Part shown: positions 1-9,400 of the stretch, in pieces
Position numbering within the stretch: position 1 is the stretch's first letter
How the letters are laid out: each line of letters starts with the position of its first letter
From: Pirellulales bacterium
GTDB lineage: Bacteria; Planctomycetota; Planctomycetia; Pirellulales; DATAWG01
Reading direction: 5' to 3'
DNA: 64,000 bases
NCBI GenBank assembly: GCA_036267355.1
Contig: DATAWG010000086.1
Location: forward strand, 1-64,000
Made by a program: the position numbers and the translations under genes
Notes under the pieces: generated by a model
What the model saw: only the letters and a program-made list of their open reading frames with translations
The model's database searches: none
What the model was told of the DNA's origin: nothing

Positions 1-171
1 GAGGGCTCAAAATTAATAGCCAAGGGCGGCTATCGCCACAAGATCACTTGCGACGGCCAGGAAAATAACAAAATTCCAGCGCCGCGCCTATCGCGCCATG
101 CGCGTGCGGCAACCAATCCGGCCGACAGTGCCATTCGTGCCCGACACCTTTTCCGCTCCCTTTTCCGCTCC

Positions 172-1467
172 CTACGACGCCGCGGCGCTCGCCGGCTTTT
201 CGGCGGGCTTTTCCCCAGTTTTTTCGGACGGATTCGCCTTCGTCGCCGCCGCTTGTTCGATCCACGGGTCCATGTCTTTGAACACGTCGGCGGCCGATGG
301 TTGGAAAACTTTGCCAACCAATAGATCGGTGACGTTGCCCACGTGATGCGGGTAGTTCTTGATGAATCGGCCGAAGCTGAAGGAATCGTTGTAGAACGCG
401 TAGACCAGTTTGCTCATCCAATACACGCCGTCGGTGAACGGCTTTGCCCAGGCGCCAAGCCGAGCGGCGGAAGGATCGTTGGCTTTGAGCGCGTCGATGA
501 TGCAATCGCCGGCCATTTCGCCCGACTTCAACGCCAGAAATACGCCCGAGCTATAGATCGGGTCGAGAAACACATACGCATCGCCGATCAGCACCCAGCC
601 GTCGCCGGCCGCTTCGCTGGATGTGTAAGAAAATTCCCGCAACACGCGGACGTTGCTGGTCAGCTCGGCGTCGGCCAATCGGGCCTTGAGCGCCGGGCAT
701 TTTTCCACTTCCTCGAAATACACCTCGTCGGGCGTCCCACGGCCTTTCAATAAATGCGCCGCGTCGGCCACTACGCCGATGCTGACGATATTGTCGTGCA
801 GCGGGATATACCAGAACCAAGCCTTCTTGTCGTTGGTGTAGAGCACGAGCGTGGCCCCTTCGTTGCGGCCGCTATCGCGCCGGGCGTTGCGATAATAGTG
901 CCAGATAGCTGCTTTTTTCAGTTTCGGATTCGGTTGCCGAATGCCCATGCGGTTGGCGATGATCGATTGCTGCCCGGTCGCATCGACGACCACTCGAGCG
1001 GCGATATCGCGCGATTGCCCGTCGGCCGTTTCGATGCGCACTCCGGTGGCTCGCCGGCCGTCGAAGAGCACATCGAGCACGCGTGTCTGATCGTGGCAAT
1101 CGGCCCCTTTTTCGGCGGCATTCTTGAACAGCATTTCGTCGAGTTCGCTGCGCAGCACTTGCCAGGTTTCGGAGCATTCGCGTGGATCGCGTTCGGAGAA
1201 ATAAAACGGCTGCGACTCGCGCCCCGTGTGGCTGGCGAATTGCACGCTGAACTTGCGCTGAAAGTGGCCCTGTTTCAACTTGTCGAGCACGCCGAGCCGC
1301 TTGAACGACCAATATGATTCGGGCATCAGCGATTCACCGACATGGAAGCGGGGGAATTTTTCCCGTTCCAAAAGAAGCGTGTTCCGCCCTGCCTCGGCCA
1401 CCAGCGCGGCCGCGGTCGATCCCGCCGGTCCGCCGCCGATCACGATGCAATCGTAAGAATCGTTCAT
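172..1467 (-). CDS. FAD-dependent oxidoreductase, flavin-halogenase-like
   Basis: A 431-residue flavoprotein of the tryptophan-halogenase/geranylgeranyl-reductase superfamily, probably cytosolic. The N-terminal Rossmann motif GGGPAG is at residues 11-16. VGESLMP follows at about 43-49. The second FAD-binding motif GDAYVFLDPIYSSG lies near 295-308. Residues 217-222 read WFWYIP and fit WxWxIP, the signature of flavin-dependent halogenases that keeps flavin and substrate apart. The C-terminal 25 residues are Lys/Ala/Pro-rich and probably disordered. The reading frame runs 57 bases further upstream, but the Rossmann strand begins right after the ATG at 1467, so that start is chosen. It is the last gene of a minus-strand group with a DUF98 protein and a DUF116-prenyl synthase. 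Halogenation is only a possibility, because related monooxygenases can share the motif. Confidence 0.85.
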   Translation of the reverse strand: MNDSYDCIVIGGGPAGSTAAALVAEAGRNTLLLEREKFPRFHVGESLMPESYWSFKRLGVLDKLKQGHFQRKFSVQFASHTGRESQPFYFSERDPRECSETWQVLRSELDEMLFKNAAEKGADCHDQTRVLDVLFDGRRATGVRIETADGQSRDIAARVVVDATGQQSIIANRMGIRQPNPKLKKAAIWHYYRNARRDSGRNEGATLVLYTNDKKAWFWYIPLHDNIVSIGVVADAAHLLKGRGTPDEVYFEEVEKCPALKARLADAELTSNVRVLREFSYTSSEAAGDGWVLIGDAYVFLDPIYSSGVFLALKSGEMAGDCIIDALKANDPSAARLGAWAKPFTDGVYWMSKLVYAFYNDSFSFGRFIKNYPHHVGNVTDLLVGKVFQPSAADVFKDMDPWIEQAAATKANPSEKTGEKPAEKPASAAAS

Positions 1468-1587
1468 ATGCGTTTTCGTTGCCAGGTTACCGTGTTCCAA
1501 AATATGGCCGACCCAACTTGCCACTCCGCCGCGGCAAGCATCTCGCTTTGGGGTTTCGCGCGTTGGCCGTCGGATGGTGACTGCCGT

Positions 1588-2133
1588 TCACGCCGGCACG
1601 ACGATCTCCAAGAGTTCCACGGCCGGCTCGCCGTTGCAATGGATGAGCGCCGTGCGGCCGTAGGTGCGCTGGTCGGGCCGCATGTCGAACAGCCGGCACA
1701 GATCCGGCCCCGGCGCGATCTCCCACAAATTGAATAATTCGACGCTTCGCAGCACCTTGTTGCGAATCAGGATGCGCCCCAGCGGCGCCGAGCGGCTTTC
1801 CACCTCGCGGCGCACGATATCGCTGACGTGCGCGAAATTCAACCGCACAATGCCGAATTGCACGACCCGGCCATCGCTGCAGCGCTTGAGCAGAATCTTT
1901 CGCGAATAGTGATCCGCGTCAAGCCGCGAGTCGAGCACTTCAACATCCACCAGCGAACCGTGGTGCTTCTCGACGGTGACGGTCATGTGGTGCTCGTGAG
2001 CGAGCAGCTTGCGATACACGGATGGAAGTTCGTCGCGATTCACCTCGCGGCAATAGCCGAGCTCCTCCGGCGCGTCGTAAAACAACGCCACCAGCGTCTC
2101 CAACTCGGGAACGACGCGCGGATGCGTACTCAC
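1588..2133 (-). CDS. DUF98 / chorismate-lyase-like protein
   Basis: About 181 residues. The C-terminal half, with PLGRILIRNKVLRSVELF, then a PGPDL stretch, YGRTALIHCNG and EPAVELLEIV, has the layout of DUF98 proteins, which share the chorismate pyruvate-lyase fold and can release 4-hydroxybenzoate from chorismate. I assign the family from remembered motifs, not a search. The frame is open to 2337, but that extension is Pro/Arg-rich and overlaps the upstream gene. The GTG at 2133, just before the first globular segment, is taken as start; no clear Shine-Dalgarno sequence supports it. The gene lies between the prenyl synthase and the flavoenzyme, so a prenylated or oxidised phenol is a reasonable but unproved pathway. 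Confidence 0.65.
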   Translation of the reverse strand: MSTHPRVVPELETLVALFYDAPEELGYCREVNRDELPSVYRKLLAHEHHMTVTVEKHHGSLVDVEVLDSRLDADHYSRKILLKRCSDGRVVQFGIVRLNFAHVSDIVRREVESRSAPLGRILIRNKVLRSVELFNLWEIAPGPDLCRLFDMRPDQRTYGRTALIHCNGEPAVELLEIVVPA

Positions 2134-2285
2134 GGCAATCGAGCCGACTCGGTTAGGGGCCAGCTTTTCAGACCGACCGGTCGAGCCCAAGGCTTGACCG
2201 GCAAAAACAGGCGGGAAATTGGGGTGGGGTGGGTTTCTCGTTGGCTGCCGGCGTTGCCGCGAGGTACGAGAATTCCGCGGGGGCT

Positions 2286-4157
2286 TTAGCAACGCGTTTT
2301 TAAAACAACATCGATCAAATAGTGCAACAACCGGCACAATGCGGCGGGCCCGACCGATTCAGCCACCGATCGGGCTCGATTGTCGTATTCTTGTACCAAT
2401 CGCTGCGCTTTGTCAAACACTTCGGCTAGGCGATAAAGGTCGCGAATCTCACACACGATCGCTTCGCTCACCGGCGAACTCGTGGCCAGCGACTGTAGTC
2501 GCAAACGGCTTGGCTCGGCAAGGCCTTCTAGGGCCAACGCCCACAACAGCGTCGGCCGTCCGCCCAGCACGTCGCCAGCCGCGACGAGTTTATTATGATT
2601 GTCGGGCTCCCAATCGGCCAGATCATTTTGGATCTGAAATGCGATGCCGAGGTGTTTTGCGAATTCGCCGATCGGCTTCAAATAGGCTTCGCTCGGCCCC
2701 GCGAGTCGCAAGCCGGTAATCAGCGCGGCTTCGAAGGCCGGCGCGGTTTTCAAGGCATAAATCTCGAGCGATTCGGCCACCGAAAGCAGCTTGCGGCGCG
2801 AATCGCGCCACAACAATTCGGCCCCTTGCCCTTCGGTCAGCTTCATGTGAGCCTCGGCAAGGCGGTCCATGATGTCGCTGACAGCATCGGCCCCGAGCGC
2901 GCTGCTTTCGCGGCTGACCAATCGGTAGCCGAGACCGATCAGATAGTCGCCGACGTTGATCGCGGTCGAAACGCCCAGCGCGCGATGCAACGTCGCGGCG
3001 CCGTAACGGAATTGATCGTCGTCTTCAATGTCGTCGTGGACCAGCGAGGCTTTGTGAAATGTTTCGATCGAAACCGCGGCGCGTTTCACGGAAAGCGGCA
3101 GCTCGGCGACGCTGCGGTGACCGTCGGAAAGCGTGCAGCGGCCGCCGGTCATGGCGTCGTAAACGGCGAGCGTGATGAATGGCCGCGAGTGCTTGCCGCC
3201 GCGGGTCAGAAAGTCGTAGGCGATCGCTTCGGTGCCCGCCAGCGGATCGAGCAGGGCCGCCCCTTGGCCATTCAACTCGGCCAGCCGTGGGCCGATCCGC
3301 ATCCGCGGGGCGAGCTGCTCGAGTTCGTCGGGATCGAACATCCGCTGGGCCGCCCGAATCAAATGCCGGTAATTAGGCGCTGACGCATCGTCGGCCACGA
3401 AGTCCAAATCGATCATCCGCCGGATCCAATCGCCGTCGAACGCCACCGACGGACCGGATTCAGATCTCGCGCAGTCGTCCGCGGCTCCATCGACCAGTGG
3501 TATTGCCATGCAGGGAACCTCGAACTGCGGAATCTGGTTGAGCGCCTTCTCCAATAAATCGAGCGACGCCACGCCCATTACGGCGTCGATCTCGGCGCTT
3601 GCCAGTGCCTCAAGCGCCGCAACCGATTCTTCCGCCCACAACACCCGATACCCGAGCCGCTCGGCACGTCGCCGGAGCCAAGCGATCGCACAACGAGCGC
3701 AATCGGGCATTTGCCGCGCGGAGATCGCTCCCTGGCAATCGGCCGCATGCGACAGGCTGCCGGGCAACAACAGCAACCGCCGGTCACGGGGGACGGCGGC
3801 AATTTTCGGTTGCCAGAATGCCGAGGCCAGCATCACCATCGTCCAGCCGACGAAGCCCTCGGGCAACTCCAATTCGGTCAGTAATTCGCGGGCGAGCCGT
3901 TCCAACTCGGGCTGCTTCGGTAGTGCCGCTTGTTCGATGCGCTCAGCCAGCAGCGACGCCTTGCGCCGCAACCGCTCTCGAAGCGACTTCGGACGCGGAA
4001 TTCGCTTGATATGAGCGGTCGTGCTCAGGAAACCCCGCTCCGCCGACGGGCCATCGGCTGTTTCGGCCATTTCGCTCGCCTCGGCAGGTTTGGCCAGGCG
4101 AGCGGACGAACGGGAAATGCGGCCGGCTGGTGAAAGCTTCCGAATGGCGCTCGACAA
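2286..4157 (-). CDS. DUF116 domain fused to polyprenyl diphosphate synthase
   Basis: A 623-residue two-domain protein. Residues ~85-235 resemble DUF116: C141, C153 and C156, AERLGYRVLWAEES, and a DAVMGVASLDLLEKAL segment. Residues ~280-610 form an all-helical trans-polyprenyl synthase domain. The first Asp-rich motif DDIEDD is at 375-380 and the second, NDLAD, at 511-515; its first Asp is Asn, which some family members tolerate. GGKHSRPF near 320-327 matches the family GGKRxRP substrate motif. Such enzymes condense isopentenyl diphosphate with allylic diphosphates. The start is TTG, strongly supported by AAGGAAGGA six bases upstream. The first ~60 residues are Ser/Arg-rich and probably disordered. 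It heads the minus-strand trio. The role of the DUF116 half is unknown. Confidence 0.88.
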   Translation of the reverse strand: MSSAIRKLSPAGRISRSSARLAKPAEASEMAETADGPSAERGFLSTTAHIKRIPRPKSLRERLRRKASLLAERIEQAALPKQPELERLARELLTELELPEGFVGWTMVMLASAFWQPKIAAVPRDRRLLLLPGSLSHAADCQGAISARQMPDCARCAIAWLRRRAERLGYRVLWAEESVAALEALASAEIDAVMGVASLDLLEKALNQIPQFEVPCMAIPLVDGAADDCARSESGPSVAFDGDWIRRMIDLDFVADDASAPNYRHLIRAAQRMFDPDELEQLAPRMRIGPRLAELNGQGAALLDPLAGTEAIAYDFLTRGGKHSRPFITLAVYDAMTGGRCTLSDGHRSVAELPLSVKRAAVSIETFHKASLVHDDIEDDDQFRYGAATLHRALGVSTAINVGDYLIGLGYRLVSRESSALGADAVSDIMDRLAEAHMKLTEGQGAELLWRDSRRKLLSVAESLEIYALKTAPAFEAALITGLRLAGPSEAYLKPIGEFAKHLGIAFQIQNDLADWEPDNHNKLVAAGDVLGGRPTLLWALALEGLAEPSRLRLQSLATSSPVSEAIVCEIRDLYRLAEVFDKAQRLVQEYDNRARSVAESVGPAALCRLLHYLIDVVLKTRC

Positions 4158-4807
4158 GGGAAATCCTTCCTTAGCGGTCGATCAATACAAGCAAGTCGAA
4201 GATAACGTTTGATCTGCTCTGACGCTGCCCAAAAAGCTTTGCTGCGAAGACCGACCACTAGCGCGCGCCGCGCGCTGGAGGCAAATTTGCCGCCAGCTGA
4301 GCCGAACGCCGCCGAACATCATAACAAAGCAATTCCGACTGTGAACCGCACGCCCACGAACCTGACCGCACGCGACCGGCAACACGCAATCCCACGCCAA
4401 ACACGAACCGCAAATCGCCGCCGCCGTTTAACACGCTGCGGGCGGCGATCGCTTCAAACCCTTTTGCCGCATCGGATTCGGCGCTGCGGGCCCAGAAATT
4501 TGCTTGCTCTTCTAGCATCGGATTAGCTACAATCGGCGGTAGTCGGAGATTTGGAAGGCGATCGGCCATCGCTGCGGCGCCGGTCGTGCGGTTTTTGTTG
4601 TCGCTGGATGTTCGATTGAAATGCTTCCGCCGACTGCTCGCCTACACACCCTCCCTCCTAGCCGCAGCCTATTTGATGAAAGCGTATCCGATGGCGGAGC
4701 ACGCTAATTTCCAATGGCGCGCGGGGCGCCGCATTGCGGATAAGGCCAATCCGTTGCCGGCGCTCGGAAATGGATTCACGGGAAAGAGATTTCACGAGGA
4801 ATTTCGC
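4158..4807. other. divergent intergenic region
   Basis: About 650 bases between the start of the minus-strand prenyl synthase gene and the start of the plus-strand cytochrome gene. It must hold divergent promoters, but I could not pick convincing -35/-10 pairs. Open frames here are Arg/Ala-rich and lack domain character, so none is called. Confidence 0.5.
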
Positions 4808-6283
4808 ATGAATGGCGGCCGAAGCGCAAGCGATGTCCGGCGTTGTTTCGCAATTGCGATTCTGGGGTTGGCAATAACTTCGATTTGGTCCAATTCGGTT
4901 CGAGCGGCTGAAAGGCCAAACGACCCGAAAGCCGCCGCGCCCGAGCCAGCGGTCAAAGTCAGCTACTTCCGCGACATCCGCCCGATCTTGCAAGAGCAGT
5001 GCCAAGGCTGCCATCAGCCGGCCAAGCGGAGCGGTCAATATGTGATGACTCCGTTCGCGGCGCTGTTGAAAGGGGGCGAAAGCGGTTCACCAGCCGTCGT
5101 ACCCGGCAAGGCCGCCGACAGCAATCTACTAAGCCAAATCACGCCGACGAAGGGCAAAGTGGATATGCCGAAAGGTAAGAGCCCATTGGCCGCGGCCCAG
5201 ATCGGTCTTATCCGCCGCTGGATTGCTGAAGGCGCCGTCGACGATACGCCGGCGAGTGCATCCGTGGTGTTCGACGCGGCGCATCCGCCCGTGTATCATC
5301 TGCCGCCGGTTCTGACATCGCTCGACTATTCGCCGGATGGCAAGCTGCTCGCAGTTTCCGGGTATCACGAAGTTCTGCTCTGGAAGGCCGACGGCTCGGC
5401 GATGGTCGGCCGGTTGGTGGGGCTGTCGGAGCGGGTTCAATCGTTGGCATTTTCGCCCGACGGCAAATTGCTGGCCGTTGCGGGCGGTTCGCCGGCTCGC
5501 TTGGGCGAGATTCAAGTTTGGGATATCGAAAAACGCAAGCTGTTGCTCTCGGTGCCGATGACCTACGACACGCTGTATGGCGTGAGTTGGTCGCCCGACG
5601 GCAGTCGAATCGCATTTGGCTGTGCCGATAATTCGGTTCGCGCGATCGATGCTCATTCGGGAAAGCAAGTGCTGTTTCAAGGGGCACACAATGATTGGGT
5701 GTTGGGCACCGTGTTCAGCAAAGATGCCTCGCATCTGATCTCGGTAAGCCGCGACCGTTCGATGAAACTGATCGAAGTGGCCACGCAACGGTTTGTCGAC
5801 AACATCACGAGCATCACCCCCGGCGCGTTGAAGGGGGGCTTGGCTTCGGTCGATCGGAATCCGAAGGAAGACGAAGTGGTGGTCGGCGGGGCGGATGGCG
5901 TGCCGAAGATTTATCACGTTTATCGCCCGCCCGGCAAATCGCGTCGGATCGGCGACGACGACAATTTCATCCGCCAGTTCGAGGCGATGCCGGGCCGGAT
6001 CTACGCCGTGGAATATAGCCGCGACGGGACGCGGATTGTGGCCGGCTCCAGCAATCAAGGAACCGGCGAAATTCGTGTCTACAATGCCGCGAACAGCCAG
6101 TTGATTTCGAAATTCCAAGGCGAACCGGGCCCGATTTACGCCGCCCGTTTCAGCCCCGACGGAAAGCAAGTGGCCGCGGCCGGCTTCAGCGGCAAAGTGT
6201 TGCTGATGGATGCCGCGACGGGCAAGCTGGTGAAGGAATTTTTTCCGGTGCCGCTGGCCGGCGCGGTGACGGCAAAACGGTAG
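4808..6283 (+). CDS. planctomycete cytochrome c / WD40 protein
   Basis: 491 residues. A signal peptide (about 1-34, hydrophobic core AIAILGLAITSI) leads to a cytochrome-c-like domain with the heme motif CQGCH at C65-C68-H69 and a typical DMPKGK...GLIRRWIAEGA end. WD40-like blades follow, seen as repeated YSPDGKLLAVSG, FSPDGKLLAVAG, WSPDGSRIAFG and FSPDGKQVAAAG. The layout is that of planctomycete PSCyt1/WD40 proteins, probably in the periplasm or paryphoplasm. The frame is open from 4586, but GAGGA at 4796-4800 sits seven bases before the ATG at 4808 and the signal peptide starts there. The next gene is the DUF1549/DUF1553 type often encoded beside such proteins; a miniature repeat element lies between them. 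Confidence 0.88.
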   Translation: MNGGRSASDVRRCFAIAILGLAITSIWSNSVRAAERPNDPKAAAPEPAVKVSYFRDIRPILQEQCQGCHQPAKRSGQYVMTPFAALLKGGESGSPAVVPGKAADSNLLSQITPTKGKVDMPKGKSPLAAAQIGLIRRWIAEGAVDDTPASASVVFDAAHPPVYHLPPVLTSLDYSPDGKLLAVSGYHEVLLWKADGSAMVGRLVGLSERVQSLAFSPDGKLLAVAGGSPARLGEIQVWDIEKRKLLLSVPMTYDTLYGVSWSPDGSRIAFGCADNSVRAIDAHSGKQVLFQGAHNDWVLGTVFSKDASHLISVSRDRSMKLIEVATQRFVDNITSITPGALKGGLASVDRNPKEDEVVVGGADGVPKIYHVYRPPGKSRRIGDDDNFIRQFEAMPGRIYAVEYSRDGTRIVAGSSNQGTGEIRVYNAANSQLISKFQGEPGPIYAARFSPDGKQVAAAGFSGKVLLMDAATGKLVKEFFPVPLAGAVTAKR

Positions 6284-6327
6284 CAATCGAAACGTCAGCA
6301 ACAGCAACGTTAGGCGACCAAGAACTT

Positions 6328-6428
6328 AGGCTCGGCCGAAAAATAACTTCTCCACAGACCGCTCTTTCCTTGCGGGAGAAGGCAGGATGAGGAGTTCAAA
6401 AGCCGAAGTTATTTTTCGGCCGAGCCTT
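6328..6428. mobile_element. ~100-bp miniature inverted-repeat element, copy A
   Basis: The ends form an inverted repeat: GGCTCGGCCGAAAAATAACT on the left and its complement on the right (about 6409-6428). The centre has CCACAGACC and CCTTGCGGGAGAA. It carries no ORF. TTA flanks both ends and could be a short target duplication. Related copies lie at 21209-21306 and 29890-29987, with a solo end at 12472-12507. It sits between two genes that otherwise look like an operon. Confidence 0.75.
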
Positions 6429-6478
6429 AGGCGGCGATGGCGGAATAATAGCGGCAGATTCGATCAAGGAGATCAACC

Positions 6479-9400
6479 ATGAATCGCGTGCATGCGGCGG
6501 GGGATTGGAACGCACGGCTCGATCGGCGCGGCGCTCGGTGGGCATGTTTCGCAGCACTGGTCGGAGGCATGGCGTCGGCAGTCGCCTTCGGCTCGGTTGC
6601 GGCCGCGGACGAAACCCTTCCACCCGGTTTCAAGATTGCCGGAATCGAAGCGCAGCCCGGCACGATCGAACTGAAAAATCGCTTCGACTATCGTCAACTG
6701 CTCCTCACCGCGACGCTTACCAGCGGCGGGAAGGTCGATGTCACGCGCATGGCCGAGATGACCGGCCCGGTGCCGGGGGTGATCGAAATCTCGCCGACCG
6801 GAATGGTTCGCGCCAAAGCCGACGGCAAGGGCGAATTGCGGTTTTCGCTCGCCGGGCAAACCGTTGTGGTGCCGGTGTCTGTCTCCGGTTTCGGCGCCGA
6901 TGATCGCATCAGTTTCGTCCGCGATGTGATGCCGACGATGTCGAAAGTCGGGTGCAACGCCGGCACGTGCCACGGCTCGGCGAAGGGCAAGAATGGCTTC
7001 AAGCTTTCGCTCCGCGGTTATGATCCGGCCGCGGATTATCTGGCTCTCACCGACGACCTTGCCGCCCGGCGCTTCAATCGAGCCATGCCCGAGCAAAGCC
7101 TGATGTTGCTCAAGCCCAGCGGCTCGGTGCCGCATGTCGGCGGCATGCTGTTCAAGCCGGGCGAACCGTACTACGAAATGCTCAAGACCTGGATCACGCA
7201 GGGTGCGAAGTTCGACCGCGACGCCCCGCGTGTGGCGAAGATCGAGGTTTCCCCCTCGGCTCCGATTATTCCGCTACCGAACATGAAGCAGCAATTTCGC
7301 GTCGTGGCGACCTACGCCGACGGTTCGCAGCGCGATGTGACCGCCGAAGCGTTCGTCGAAAGCGGCAATATCGAAGTGCTCGAGGCCGACAAGCACGGGC
7401 TGATCACGGCCCTGCGCCGCGGCGAATCGGCGGTGCTGATTCGCTTCGAGGGAAACTATGCCGCCGCCACCGTCACCGTCATGGGCGACCGCAGCGCCTT
7501 TGTCTGGAAAGATCAGCCGGAATACAACTACATCGACGAACTCGTGGACGCGAAGTTGAAACGCGTTCGCACGCTTCCCAGCGGCCTCTGCACCGATGCC
7601 GAGTTCATCCGCCGCATCTATCTCGATCTGACCGGCCTGCCGCCCACGTCGAGCCAAGTGCGTGCGTTTCTGGCCGACCAGCGCGATATGCGCGTCAAGC
7701 GCGACGAACTGATCGACCAATTGATCGGCAGCGCGGCCTATGTCGAACAAATGAGCATCAAATGGGCCGACCTTTTGCAGTGCAACGATAAATATCTCGG
7801 CGAAAAGGGGGCCCGAGCCCTGCGCAATTGGATTCGCCAGGCGATCGCCACCAATGTGCCGTACGACAAGTTCGTGTATGCCGTGCTCACGGCGAGCGGC
7901 TCGAACATCGAAAATCCGCCCGCCTCCTACTACAAGATCCTCCGCGAACCGGGCCCGCTGATGGAAAACGACACGCAGCTTTTCCTCGGCGTGCGCTTCA
8001 ATTGCAATAATTGCCACGACCATCCGTTCGAGCGCTGGACGCAAAACCAGCATTGGCGGCTGGCGGCGTTCTTCGCCAACGTGGCCCGAAAAGATGATCC
8101 GCACTACGCGGACAAGAAAATTGGCGGCAACGATGTAGAAGGGGCCAAGGCGCTCGGCGAAATCATCTACGATGCCGCCAGTGGAGTCGAGGTGCGCAAT
8201 CCGACGACACAAGCCCTGCAAACGCCCGAATTCCCCTACACCTATCCCGACATGGCCCCGCGCAGCGGCACGCTTCGCGAGCAATTTGCCCGCTGGACCG
8301 TTTCGCCGAAAAATCCGTATTTCGCCAAGAGCTATGTCAATCGAGCGTGGAGCTATCTCACGGGCGTCGGGTTCATCGAGCCGGTCGACGATATCCGCGC
8401 CGGCAATCCGCCGACGAATCCCGAACTGCTCGAGCGGCTGACGGCCGACTTCATCGCGAACGGCTTCGATGTGCAACAGTTGCAGCGGCTGATTTGCAAA
8501 TCGGCCACGTATCAACGTTCGCTCGACACGAATCAATGGAACAGCGACGACACGGTGAACTATTCTCACGCGATGGCTCGCCGTTTGCCGGCCGAGGTGT
8601 TGTACGACGCCGTGTTCCAAGTGACCGGCGCCACGCGCCGGCTGTCGAACATGCCGGCCGGGGCTCGGGCCGCGGAAGAACCCGACCCGAGCGTCAATTC
8701 GCCCGACGGATTCTTGGATCTTTTCGGCCGCGCGCCGCGGCAAAGCTCGTGCGAATGCGAGCGGTTCACGGGGGTGATGCTCGGCCAAGCGCTCAATCTC
8801 ATCAATGGCCCGACAATCGCCGACGCGATCAACCAGCCGGATAACAGCCTGAGCCAATTGGTGGCGAGCGAAAAGGACGACAATCGGCTGATCGACGAAA
8901 TCTTCATTCGCGTGTTGAATCGGCCGCCGAAGCCCGCGGAAGTTGCCGCCAGCCTGCAATCGCTGCGATCTTTCGACGACGATCATGGCAAACTGGTCGC
9001 GCAACTCGCCGAATATGAAAAGACGCTTCCCGCCAAACAAGCCGAGTGGGAAAAGAACGCGGCCGAGGCCGTCAATTGGATTCCGCTGGAAGTGCAAACC
9101 GCCAAATCGGCCATCGGCGGCACTTTGGCCAAAGAACCCAATGACGTGATCTTCGCCTCCGGCAAATTGGAAAAAGACACCTACACCCTCACGGTGAAGA
9201 CCGATCTGCGCGGAATCACGGCTTTCCGGATCGAGGCACTGGCCGACCCGCGTTTGCCGAAATCCGGCCCGGGCCGCGCGCCGAATGGCAACCAGGTGCT
9301 CAGCGAATTCCGTGTCTCCGCGGCCCCGGCCAACGATCCGAAAAAGGCCGGGCCAGTCGCCTTGCAAAACGCCCAGGCCGACTACAGCCAGCCCGGCTGG

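Noticed and set aside
4258-4569. 103-codon minus-strand frame in the divergent gap
   Set aside because: Composition is mixed, without domain, signal or ribosome site, and it would occupy the promoter region of the prenyl synthase gene.
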